A DNA stretch of 28,445 nucleotides. It comes from UBA3774 sp045600025. GTDB taxonomy: Bacteria; Bacillota; Clostridia; Lachnospirales; Lachnospiraceae. The first letter of the stretch is position 1; each line of letters starts with the position of its first letter. The stretch covers positions 1 through 28,445 of the forward strand of contig JAZRXC010000040.1 in assembly GCA_045600025.1 (NCBI GenBank), given 5' to 3'. Positions 22,420 to 28,445 of the stretch are shown here, piece after piece. The translations under genes were made by a program, and so were the position numbers. The notes below the pieces were generated by a model. It was not told the DNA's origin. It saw nothing but the letters and a program-made list of their open reading frames with translations, and searched no databases.

Positions 22420-24042
22420 TTAATGATTATTTCGCCGCTTTTTCGGAACTGCTTTCAGTACTTTCTCATCGACAAGTCCAAGCTTGCGCGCCTGCATAAG
22501 TAATGCAAAAGGCATCATAAACTGATCGGTACCGGTTGCGATAAAGTCAAATATCGTATCACATGCAAGTGCGATGACGAGCGCATCCTGCGGAATGCCA
22601 AGCTGCAAAAACAGTACCGTATACGAAGCCAATGCGCCGCCGGGTATAGTCGGAGTCGCAACCGCAAGTATGATAGATGAGAAGATAGCCGTCAGTATCC
22701 ATGCCCAGGAGATCTCAACATTAAACATTTCGGCAAAGAAAAATGTCATAACCAAATAGTTAATTGCTGTCGAAACCTTATATGTAACCATGCCGAGCGG
22801 AACGCCGAAAGAATTAATCGTTTCATCGATTCCGTATTCTTCTTTTGTTGCCTTTAAGTTGCTTGCAAGTGCCGCTGCTGATGATGCCGTAGTAAGCGCT
22901 ATCAAAAGTGTGGGCAGACCTTTTTTAATCAGAAGAAGCGGATTTGTTTGCGTTCGAAGGGCGATATAATTTACGAATCCGATAGTGACTATCAAAACAA
23001 GCCCGATAAATACGATAAACAGTTTGTAGACGCTAGAGAAAATCTTCAGTGAATCTGACCAGATCATTTCAACAAGCACGATAAAAATAAAGAACGGAAC
23101 AAGCTTGCTGATGAATTCCGCAAGAAACTGAACTACATAGTTTACCTGCTCAATTGCCTTTGCAACAGCAGTAGTCTTCTGTCCGAGGAAGAGCATGGCT
23201 ATTCCGATTATTATTCCAAGGAAAATTATCTGCAGAGTATTACCTTCGACAAAGGGGCTGAAAATATTTTTCGGGAATATTCCAAGCAATGTATCAAATA
23301 TTGCTGAAAGTTCAGAGAAATAACTTCCTGAATTGCCAAACCGCACTGTGAAAATAGGAATGCAGACTATCGCCGCAAATATAACTGAAATAGCAACCGC
23401 GCCGATATAGCCGAGCATCAGCCGTTTACCGACTACTTTAAGCGTGGCCGCATCTCCGACGCCATATATACCCCAGGCCACAGATAGGAAAATCATCGGC
23501 CCTGCAATACCGCCGAGTATATTAAGAAAAGTATCGTGCACAGGAATCAACACCGAATTTAACAATTCTATTCGCAGCAGATCCGGCAGTATCCTTCCTA
23601 TTGCACCTACAATAAGAGCAAGAAGTATTGCTACTGCAAGAATCAAAAACTGATTTTTCTTCTTGCGCTTAATAGAAAATGTATAAGTGTTATTGTCTGA
23701 TGAATATGCGTACTCAGGATAGAGGCCGATTGTATTAATAATGCCGTTTGCGAAAACGGACTGTGTACCTTTTTTAGCAGCAAAAAGATTCTGCGCTTTA
23801 CCCTTAATGGATATTGAGAAATAAGGGCGCAAGAATTTTGATCCGGTTTCAAAAGTAACCATGGTGCCTGCTCCGCCGCTCTGCAGCGATTCGAGCAACA
23901 CTTCTTCCGCCGCAAGTGCAAAACGGTTGCCGTCCGTTTTGGAGAGCTTGTTAGTTTTTATGAATCCGCGAATTCGCTCAGATAACTCATCAATCAGTTC
24001 CGGCGATAGCGGCGCTTCATAGATTTCATTGCCGATTTTCAT
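22420..24042 (-). CDS. Dicarboxylate/amino acid:cation symporter (DAACS) with extra N-terminal domain
   Basis: The 540-residue protein has two parts. Residues ~125-540 are a GltP/SstT-like DAACS transporter with about eight membrane segments, a serine-rich reentrant stretch (ALTTASSAAALASNLK) and a second-hairpin region (VATPTIPGGALASYT). The substrate is probably an acidic or neutral amino acid or a dicarboxylate, moved with Na+ or H+. Residues 1-~115 are soluble. ALAAEEVLLESLQ and a following beta-rich stretch resemble the RsbW/GHKL-type ATPase fold, although the N-box asparagine is not evident. Such an extension is not part of the ordinary family. The start at 24042 has GGAGGAATGAG upstream. 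It has its own consensus promoter and terminator. Confidence 0.85.
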   Translation of the reverse strand: MKIGNEIYEAPLSPELIDELSERIRGFIKTNKLSKTDGNRFALAAEEVLLESLQSGGAGTMVTFETGSKFLRPYFSISIKGKAQNLFAAKKGTQSVFANGIINTIGLYPEYAYSSDNNTYTFSIKRKKKNQFLILAVAILLALIVGAIGRILPDLLRIELLNSVLIPVHDTFLNILGGIAGPMIFLSVAWGIYGVGDAATLKVVGKRLMLGYIGAVAISVIFAAIVCIPIFTVRFGNSGSYFSELSAIFDTLLGIFPKNIFSPFVEGNTLQIIFLGIIIGIAMLFLGQKTTAVAKAIEQVNYVVQFLAEFISKLVPFFIFIVLVEMIWSDSLKIFSSVYKLFIVFIGLVLIVTIGFVNYIALRTQTNPLLLIKKGLPTLLIALTTASSAAALASNLKATKEEYGIDETINSFGVPLGMVTYKVSTAINYLVMTFFFAEMFNVEISWAWILTAIFSSIILAVATPTIPGGALASYTVLFLQLGIPQDALVIALACDTIFDFIATGTDQFMMPFALLMQARKLGLVDEKVLKAVPKKRRNNH

Positions 24043-24079
24043 CTCATTCCTCCGGTCATGTATATGAAAGAATGAGCCC

Positions 24080-24108
24080 ATTATACACATATTGTCGCAT
24101 TAAATCAA
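24080..24108 (-). promoter_or_regulatory. Promoter of the DAACS symporter
   Basis: TTGATT (24103-24108), 17 bases, TATAAT (24080-24085) on the minus strand. The predicted leader is ~30 bases. Confidence 0.78.
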
Positions 24109-24136
24109 CACTTTTATTTATAATTATTCGCAAAAA

Positions 24137-24150
24137 TGAATAATTATTCC
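24137..24150. promoter_or_regulatory. Candidate ArgR-type operator
   Basis: TGAATAATTATTCC contains the perfect 12-base palindrome GAATAATTATTC and matches the ARG-box core TGAATwwwwATTCA at 13 of 14 positions. A partner half, TAATTATTC, lies eight bases before. The site is ~30 bases upstream of the symporter -35 and just past the permease stop. It could instead be an AT-rich terminator of the permease gene, since TAATTATTC and GAATAATTA also form a hairpin. Confidence 0.4.
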
Positions 24151-24164
24151 GATTATGTATTAAT

Positions 24165-25307
24165 TCAAATGCGCCATGCTGATAGGAAGTATCCGGGAAG
24201 CACCACAGCTGCAAAGAATATCAGGCTGACGATAGTGAAGACTTTGATAAATTTTCCGCCATTGCCGGGATACTCTTTTACATAAATGCGATAGTTAATG
24301 ACTGATGCAAGTGAACCGATGAGTGAACACAGTCCCGCCGTATCAAGCCCGTACAAAAGTCCGGACAGATTCGTGGTAAACGGATACAGCACTATTCCTG
24401 CCGGAACATTCGATATAAGCTGACTTAGCAGGATGCCCCACCAGTACTCATTTTCGGCAACGGCATCAGATAGAAATGCGGAAATTGTAGGATTTGCCGC
24501 GATTGATGATGAGAAGACAAAGAAGCACAGGAACGTAAGTATCAGCACGTAATCTGTTTTGGCAAGAACTTCTTTGTCAAATATGATAATCATAGCGAGA
24601 ACTGCCGCCGTTATATACGGCCAAAGCGTAGTCCTTGTCACTATGGTAAGAATAATAATCACGAAAAGGAAAAAGTATACTATGCGGAGGCGTCTCCTCT
24701 CCGGCTCCCACTGCGCGATAACATTTGCCCCTGCGATATCAATGGTGCGCTGCTTATCTTTTCTGTACAGGAGCGTTACATATATAACCAGCAGAATTGC
24801 GGATAACACGCTCAGCGGTGCCATGTGCAGTATAAATGTGCCGACGCTCACACCGGATTTGCCGAACAGGAACAAGTTCTGCGGACTGCCGAACGGCATC
24901 AGCATGGAGCCGCGGATTGCCGCGATATTTTCCATGGAGATTACGGGAAGTATGTATTTTTCTTTGTCGCACGCGCGGAACAAAATGATTGTGAGCGGCA
25001 CGAATATAATGAGCGAAACATCATTTGTCACAAACATCGATGAGAAAAATACTCCGAACACTACAAAAAGTGACAGGACGATTATTGAACTGATATGAGA
25101 TGACAAACGGATGATAGGCATGAAAAGATCTTCTTTTTTGAAGCCTTCAAGCACGGTCAGCATCATAAAAAGTATTGCCAGTGTCTTCCAGTCGATGTCG
25201 GAAATAAGCTGTTTTGATGGTGGTGTGATAAACAGTGCAATGATTGCAGCCGCCAGCGATACCGCCAGCATCGGCTCTTTTTTTAATATTGTCAGACCTT
25301 TCTTCAT
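24165..25307 (-). CDS. ArsB/CitM-superfamily anion permease
   Basis: The 380-residue polytopic protein has ~10-11 membrane segments. VTNDVSLIIFVPLTI and FGSPQNLFLFGKSG in the first half, and SNVPAGIVLYPFT in the second, are the paired Asn/Pro motifs of the ion transporter superfamily (ArsB, NhaD, CitM, DASS). The substrate cannot be read from the sequence; dicarboxylate, citrate, arsenite or phosphate are all in the clan. The chosen start is the ATG at 25307, which overlaps the stop of the upstream AAA gene by one base and has TAGGAG upstream; a GTG one codon earlier is possible. It is shorter than typical DASS proteins (~450-500 residues), closer to ArsB-like lengths. Confidence 0.8.
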   Translation of the reverse strand: MKKGLTILKKEPMLAVSLAAAIIALFITPPSKQLISDIDWKTLAILFMMLTVLEGFKKEDLFMPIIRLSSHISSIIVLSLFVVFGVFFSSMFVTNDVSLIIFVPLTIILFRACDKEKYILPVISMENIAAIRGSMLMPFGSPQNLFLFGKSGVSVGTFILHMAPLSVLSAILLVIYVTLLYRKDKQRTIDIAGANVIAQWEPERRRLRIVYFFLFVIIILTIVTRTTLWPYITAAVLAMIIIFDKEVLAKTDYVLILTFLCFFVFSSSIAANPTISAFLSDAVAENEYWWGILLSQLISNVPAGIVLYPFTTNLSGLLYGLDTAGLCSLIGSLASVINYRIYVKEYPGNGGKFIKVFTIVSLIFFAAVVLPGYFLSAWRI

Positions 25308-26599
25308 CACACTTCTCCTACAGGTATGCTTATTAATTCAGGTGCTATTTCCGATTTTTCATCAGCGAGGCAGATTACTGCGCCCGTGCCTGTATCTAGC
25401 CCGGCTTTTTCAAGCATCGCAAATGAGGATGTCATGCGCTTTACCGGGCGGCCAGTGAGCTTTATTTGCACCGGATAAAGCTTGTCTTCTTCAAATATCA
25501 GATTGATTTCTGCACCGTCGCGGTCGCGGTAATAGCTGATGCGCGGCACTGCGCCGTGGTGGCTGTAGCCTTTTACTATTTCGGATACGACGTAATTTTC
25601 AAAGAGCTGATCAGCCATTGCTCCGAAGCGTGCGGTCTCGGGACTCATCCATTTTGTCAGATAACACACGAGGCCTGTGTCGTAGAAATACAGCTTCGGT
25701 GTTTTTACGGCGCGCTTTAAGGCTTCGCTTGATATCGGGTGCAAATAAAATATGAAGCCGATATTTGCGAGTATTCCCAGCCAGTTTTTTGCCGTAACTT
25801 GATCTATCTCCGCTCCCTGTGCAATTGCTTTTACGTTAAGGAGTTGTCCGGCTCTTGCTGCCACGCAGGATATGAACCGCATGAATTTAACCGGCTCTAC
25901 CGCCCCGCCGATATCACGCACGTCGCGGCGGATGCAGGTCTCCAGATAATCTGCGTAGTATTCGTCCCAATCTTTTGCCTCGTCTTCGCTGCCGGTTATT
26001 TTGTCTATGAGTTCAGGCATACAGCCGCGCCAGATGTGATTAAATAACTCGGCGGCTGATGCGAAGGGCTTTTCGGATCCGGTTTCTTTTTCTTTGTATT
26101 CTTTTACCGAAAATGGTGGCGCGTCTATTCCTGTTATCTCTGCTCGTGAATATGGAAAGAGGTTCAGCAGTGCGACTGATTCGCCGAGTGCCTTATATGC
26201 CGCATCCATCGTTTCGTATAGGTGCGATGCGGTCAGCCAGTAACTGCCGGCAGGCGTTTTTGCCGTGAGCATCTTTTTTATGTAAATCAACAATTCCGGG
26301 GCGTACTGTACCTCTGATATCAGGACAGGGGTCGGATGCATTTGCAGGAATTTTTCAGGATCTTTTTGTGCAAGTTCGCGTTCGCGTAAGTTATCGAGGC
26401 TTACGTAACTGCGGGCGTGGTGCGTGCCTTTTCTCGGTGCTCTTTCCATAGAACCTTCGGGGAGCGCTTCTTCCATCTCCATCAGCATGCGGAGCATACT
26501 CGTCTTGCCGCTTGCTCTCGGGCCTGCGATGAGTAATACGGGGTATTCTTCGCTTAATTGCAGGACTGCTTCTTGTAAATGTCTCTGAATGTATCCCAT
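25307..26599 (-). CDS. AAA_14/DUF4143 family ATPase
   Basis: The 430-residue protein has an N-terminal AAA domain with Walker A GPRASGKT (26-33) and a Walker B-like PVLISEVQYAPEL at ~91-103. The usual aspartate of the Walker B is serine here (ISEVQ instead of IDEVQ). The C-terminal DUF4143 part ends in a PD-(D/E)XK-like stretch (RDRDGAEINLIF, then YPVQIK). Function in this large family is not known; proposals include nuclease-linked ATPases and toxin-like or mobile passengers. The start has AAGGAGC upstream and a promoter ~65-90 bases before. The stop overlaps the permease start, so the two are one transcription unit. The permease partner is unusual for this family. Confidence 0.85.
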   Translation of the reverse strand: MGYIQRHLQEAVLQLSEEYPVLLIAGPRASGKTSMLRMLMEMEEALPEGSMERAPRKGTHHARSYVSLDNLRERELAQKDPEKFLQMHPTPVLISEVQYAPELLIYIKKMLTAKTPAGSYWLTASHLYETMDAAYKALGESVALLNLFPYSRAEITGIDAPPFSVKEYKEKETGSEKPFASAAELFNHIWRGCMPELIDKITGSEDEAKDWDEYYADYLETCIRRDVRDIGGAVEPVKFMRFISCVAARAGQLLNVKAIAQGAEIDQVTAKNWLGILANIGFIFYLHPISSEALKRAVKTPKLYFYDTGLVCYLTKWMSPETARFGAMADQLFENYVVSEIVKGYSHHGAVPRISYYRDRDGAEINLIFEEDKLYPVQIKLTGRPVKRMTSSFAMLEKAGLDTGTGAVICLADEKSEIAPELISIPVGEV

Positions 26600-26659
26600 T
26601 TCTGCTCCTTATGTCTGAGTTTATTTTTCTATATTTGGCAAATGTATTGTTGCATACAT

Positions 26660-26688
26660 ATATTAGCCGAGATTCGTGCTATAGTCAA
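26660..26688 (-). promoter_or_regulatory. Promoter of the AAA-permease operon
   Basis: TTGACT (26683-26688), 17 bases, TAATAT (26660-26665) on the minus strand. The leader would be ~55 bases. Confidence 0.6.
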
Positions 26689-26714
26689 CCGCTTTTCCGC
26701 TCTTTTTCACTCTC

Positions 26715-26880
26715 GCGGCACATTTGCAACGGCAAACGTGTCACGATGCCTACCTCGTCTTCGCCGCCTATAATGCCACTCGCTCCGACTCCCACCGAAA
26801 CGGGAGCTCTCCGCTCGGGCGGCTAGGCTCGACTCGCCTACGGCCCTGCTCCAATGTTTGCCTTATGCTAAATGTGCCGC
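26715..26880. repeat. 166-bp nested inverted-repeat element in GC-rich gap
   Basis: The ends GCGGCACATTT (26715-26725) and AAATGTGCCGC (26870-26880) are perfectly complementary. The match continues imperfectly inward for nearly 30 bases, including GGCAAAC against GTTTGCC. Further in, GCCGCC (26763-26768) pairs with GGCGGC (26818-26823), and CTCCC (26789-26793) with GGGAG (26802-26806) around an 8-base loop. The whole segment can fold into one long interrupted hairpin. No open frame with coding character is seen. It could be a miniature inverted-repeat element or a structured RNA. Confidence 0.7.
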
Positions 26881-27115
26881 CCAACATGAGCTAAATGTCT
26901 TTAGTGAGCGCGCTGCGCGCTGATGCGCACCGTAAGAGGCGCCCGGCGGATACTTCCGAGGCGCCTACGGCGTCCGACAAAAGTGGAATGCGAGCCGCGA
27001 AGCCGGCGACAAACCGGTACGCCGAGCCGCGCCTCTTTAAGCGTGCGAGGAAGATGCGCAGACGCGAGCGGCGGTGCATAGCGCAGGAGGAGACGCGGGT
27101 GTGTAAACGTGCCGC
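26881..27115. other. GC-rich gap without a supportable gene
   Basis: Two 60-base lines counted here (26941-27060) are ~66% G+C, far above the surrounding genes, and the plus strand is purine-rich. Open frames exist on both strands but are arginine-rich, lack ribosome binding sites and run into the HAD gene. Several hairpins are visible: AGCGCG-CTG-CGCGCT (26917-26931), and CCGTA plus GGCGCC (26930-26943) against GGCGCC plus TACGG (26960-26970). AAACGTGCCGC at 27105-27115 echoes the end of the neighbouring inverted-repeat element. Confidence 0.6.
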
Positions 27116-27142
27116 AATAAAAAAGCCGCCCATGCAGGCGGC
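27116..27142 (-). terminator. Terminator of the HAD-IIA gene
   Basis: GCCGCC and GGCGGC form a 6-bp GC stem with a 6-base loop; TTTTTTATT follows on the minus strand, ~17 bases past the stop. Confidence 0.88.
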
Positions 27143-27158
27143 AATAAAAGAAAGCAGA

Positions 27159-27956
27159 TTAGCGAAGAACTTCGAGAATATCTCCCGCAGAAGGCAGCAC
27201 AAGATCAGGCTTATCAGAAGACGCAGCAAGAATAGCCTCATCCGTCTCCCCACTCATCACCAGCACCGACCGCGTTCCCGCATTAATCCCACTCTTAATA
27301 TCAGTATAAATACGATCCCCCACAACTGCAGTCTCAAGAGGGCAAACTCCCATCCTTTCCATAGCAAGCTCCAGCATAAGCGGAGCAGGCTTGCCGATAA
27401 ACAGCGGACGCTTGCCGGTTGCATTTGCAATCATATCGCAGATGCTCCCGCAATCCGGAAGACTGCCGAATTCCGTCGGGCATACATAATCCGGATTAGT
27501 CGCAATGTAGGGCACATCGCGCGATAAAAGAATCCTGCACACATCCTCAAGCTTTTTATAAGTAAGCTCCGTATCATACCCGATGACAACACAGGTTGCC
27601 TCATCACAGGAATCCGTCACGCAAAAGCCCTCTCCTGCGAGCTCATCACGCAGAGACTTAGTCCCGCAGACATAAAGCTTGGCATCAGGATAATTACCAT
27701 GCAGATAATAAGCCGTCGCCTGAGATGAAGTAATAAAGTCCTCATTCGACGCGCTGATTCCGAGGCGTGCAAGCTTCTCAATATAAGCAGATACGCTCTT
27801 TGAAGAATTATTTGTCATAAACAAATACTGCGCGCCGCGGCGTCTTATAGTAGCAAGAAGTTCAATAGTAAAATCAAACAGCTGCTCTCCCAGATATAAA
27901 GTGCCGTCCATATCAAACAAAAATAATTTTATGTTTTTTAAATCCTCTTTATTCAT
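27159..27956 (-). CDS. HAD-IIA family sugar-phosphate/nucleotide phosphatase (NagD-like)
   Basis: The 265-residue protein carries all HAD motifs: I FDMDGTLYLG with the nucleophile and acid aspartates (15 and 17), II MTNNSSKS, III lysine in IGKPAP, and IV VVGDRIYTDI. The IIA-type cap lies between motifs II and III. Such enzymes dephosphorylate sugar phosphates, nucleotides or phosphoglycolate-type metabolites; the exact substrate cannot be told. The start ATG has CGGAG upstream. It lies downstream of tuf but after a strong terminator, and it has a possible weak promoter of its own. A hairpin terminator follows. Length and motifs are typical. Confidence 0.92.
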   Translation of the reverse strand: MNKEDLKNIKLFLFDMDGTLYLGEQLFDFTIELLATIRRRGAQYLFMTNNSSKSVSAYIEKLARLGISASNEDFITSSQATAYYLHGNYPDAKLYVCGTKSLRDELAGEGFCVTDSCDEATCVVIGYDTELTYKKLEDVCRILLSRDVPYIATNPDYVCPTEFGSLPDCGSICDMIANATGKRPLFIGKPAPLMLELAMERMGVCPLETAVVGDRIYTDIKSGINAGTRSVLVMSGETDEAILAASSDKPDLVLPSAGDILEVLR

Positions 27957-27975
27957 ACGAATCTCCGCAAGACCT

Positions 27976-28004
27976 AATTTACCACAAACTACTATTTACC
28001 GCAA
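27976..28004 (-). promoter_or_regulatory. Possible promoter of the HAD-IIA gene
   Basis: TTGCGG (27999-28004), 17 bases, TAAATT (27976-27981) on the minus strand. The -35 is poor. The site follows the tuf terminator, where a new promoter is expected. Confidence 0.4.
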
Positions 28005-28036
28005 ATGCATAATCGAAAAGGCTAATGTCTTATCGC

Positions 28037-28066
28037 GCAAAAAACTCCCGGATTGCTCCGGGAGTT
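28037..28066 (-). terminator. Terminator of tuf
   Basis: AACTCCCGGA and TCCGGGAGTT form a perfect 10-bp stem with a 4-base loop, followed by a T run on the minus strand. A smaller hairpin (GCCC-TTAC-GGGC) lies between it and the tuf stop. Confidence 0.93.
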
Positions 28067-28094
28067 ATGTAAGCCCTTACGGGCAAATGTTTAA

Positions 28095-28445
28095 TTACTC
28101 GATGATAGAAGCAACGGTGCCGGCACCAACTGTACGACCACCCTCACGGATAGCGAAGCGGAGACCCTGCTCCATAGCAACCTTGTGGATAAGCTCGATG
28201 GTAAGCTCTACATTATCACCGGGCATGCACATCTCAACGCCTTCAGGAAGCTCGCACACACCGGTAACGTCTGTTGTTCTGAAATAGAACTGAGGACGAT
28301 AGTTCTTGAAGAAAGGAGTATGACGGCCACCCTCTTCCTTACTCAGAACGTAAACCTGAGCAGTGAACTTCTGGTGAGGAGTGATTGAACCGGGCTTAGC
28401 AATAACCTGACCACGCTCGATCTCGTTACGGTCAACACCACGAAG
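28095..28445 (-). CDS. tuf: Elongation factor Tu, C-terminal part (cut by window edge)
   Basis: The 116 visible residues are the end of domain II and all of domain III of EF-Tu, the GTPase that brings aminoacyl-tRNA to the ribosome. Readable marks are ERGQVIAKPGSI, KFTAQVYVLSKEEGGRHTP, MPGDNVELTIEL and the terminal REGGRTVGAGTVASI. The G domain lies outside the window. Codon use is strongly biased, as expected for a highly expressed gene, and a strong terminator follows. Confidence 0.97.
   Translation of the reverse strand, partial: LRGVDRNEIERGQVIAKPGSITPHQKFTAQVYVLSKEEGGRHTPFFKNYRPQFYFRTTDVTGVCELPEGVEMCMPGDNVELTIELIHKVAMEQGLRFAIREGGRTVGAGTVASIIE

Noticed and set aside
26895..27527. Long plus-strand open frame of 210 codons
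   Set aside because: It is arginine-rich, lacks a ribosome binding site and its second half lies antisense to the clear HAD-IIA gene; it reflects high G+C rather than coding.

Overview
The window looks like an ordinary chromosomal stretch of a strictly anaerobic, low-to-mid GC Clostridia-type Firmicute, most likely a Lachnospiraceae relative (for example near Butyrivibrio). This is inferred from gene content and style: a class III ribonucleotide reductase, a lysine-riboswitch-controlled NhaC-family transporter, a secreted SH3/glucosaminidase protein with Pro-Thr-Glu linkers, a DUF5662 gene, AGGAGG-type ribosome binding sites and intrinsic terminators. Nearly all genes lie on the minus strand; only dut and its DUF5662 partner lie on the plus strand.

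Layout. 1-2.5 kb: a VanW-family envelope protein followed by a CPBP membrane protease. 2.5-7.0 kb: a nucleotide block. A class III ribonucleotide reductase (nrdD) with a redoxin domain fused to its C terminus runs directly into a thioredoxin-reductase-like gene. Its promoter carries an NrdR box between -35 and -10. Divergently, dUTPase overlaps a DUF5662 gene. 7.0-10.4 kb: an accessory patch with an Rpn-like nuclease, two small unknown proteins, a phage-protein relic and an XRE-nucleotidyltransferase/HEPN (MntA/HepT-type) pair. It also holds two copies of a ~104-bp element with inverted ends and a threefold 74-bp hairpin repeat. 10.4-15.1 kb: a small membrane protein, an Lrp/AsnC regulator, a YggS-type PLP protein, fused CitX-CitG, NADP-type isocitrate dehydrogenase and a structured small RNA that is probably 6S RNA. 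15.1-22.3 kb: an NhaC-superfamily lysine transporter behind a lysine riboswitch, a Clp ATPase without the ClpC middle domain, and the large SH3-repeat glucosaminidase. 22.4-26.6 kb: a DAACS symporter with an extra N-terminal domain, an ArsB/CitM-type permease and an AAA/DUF4143 ATPase that overlaps it. 26.6-28.4 kb: a GC-rich, strongly structured gap without a gene, a HAD-IIA phosphatase and the 3' end of tuf.

How the genes fit together. The nrdD-redoxin/reductase pair and dut-DUF5662 form a deoxynucleotide supply region. The fused redoxin and the adjacent reductase, which lacks the usual NADPH HRRxxxR motif, suggest a self-contained electron path to the class III enzyme. The most unusual material is non-coding: the paired 104-bp elements, each about 100 bp upstream of a defence-like gene; the 74-bp tandem hairpins; a four-half-site operator over an apparently leaderless antitoxin promoter; and the 166-bp nested inverted-repeat element in the GC-rich gap. 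No search could be run; all family assignments come from reading motifs.
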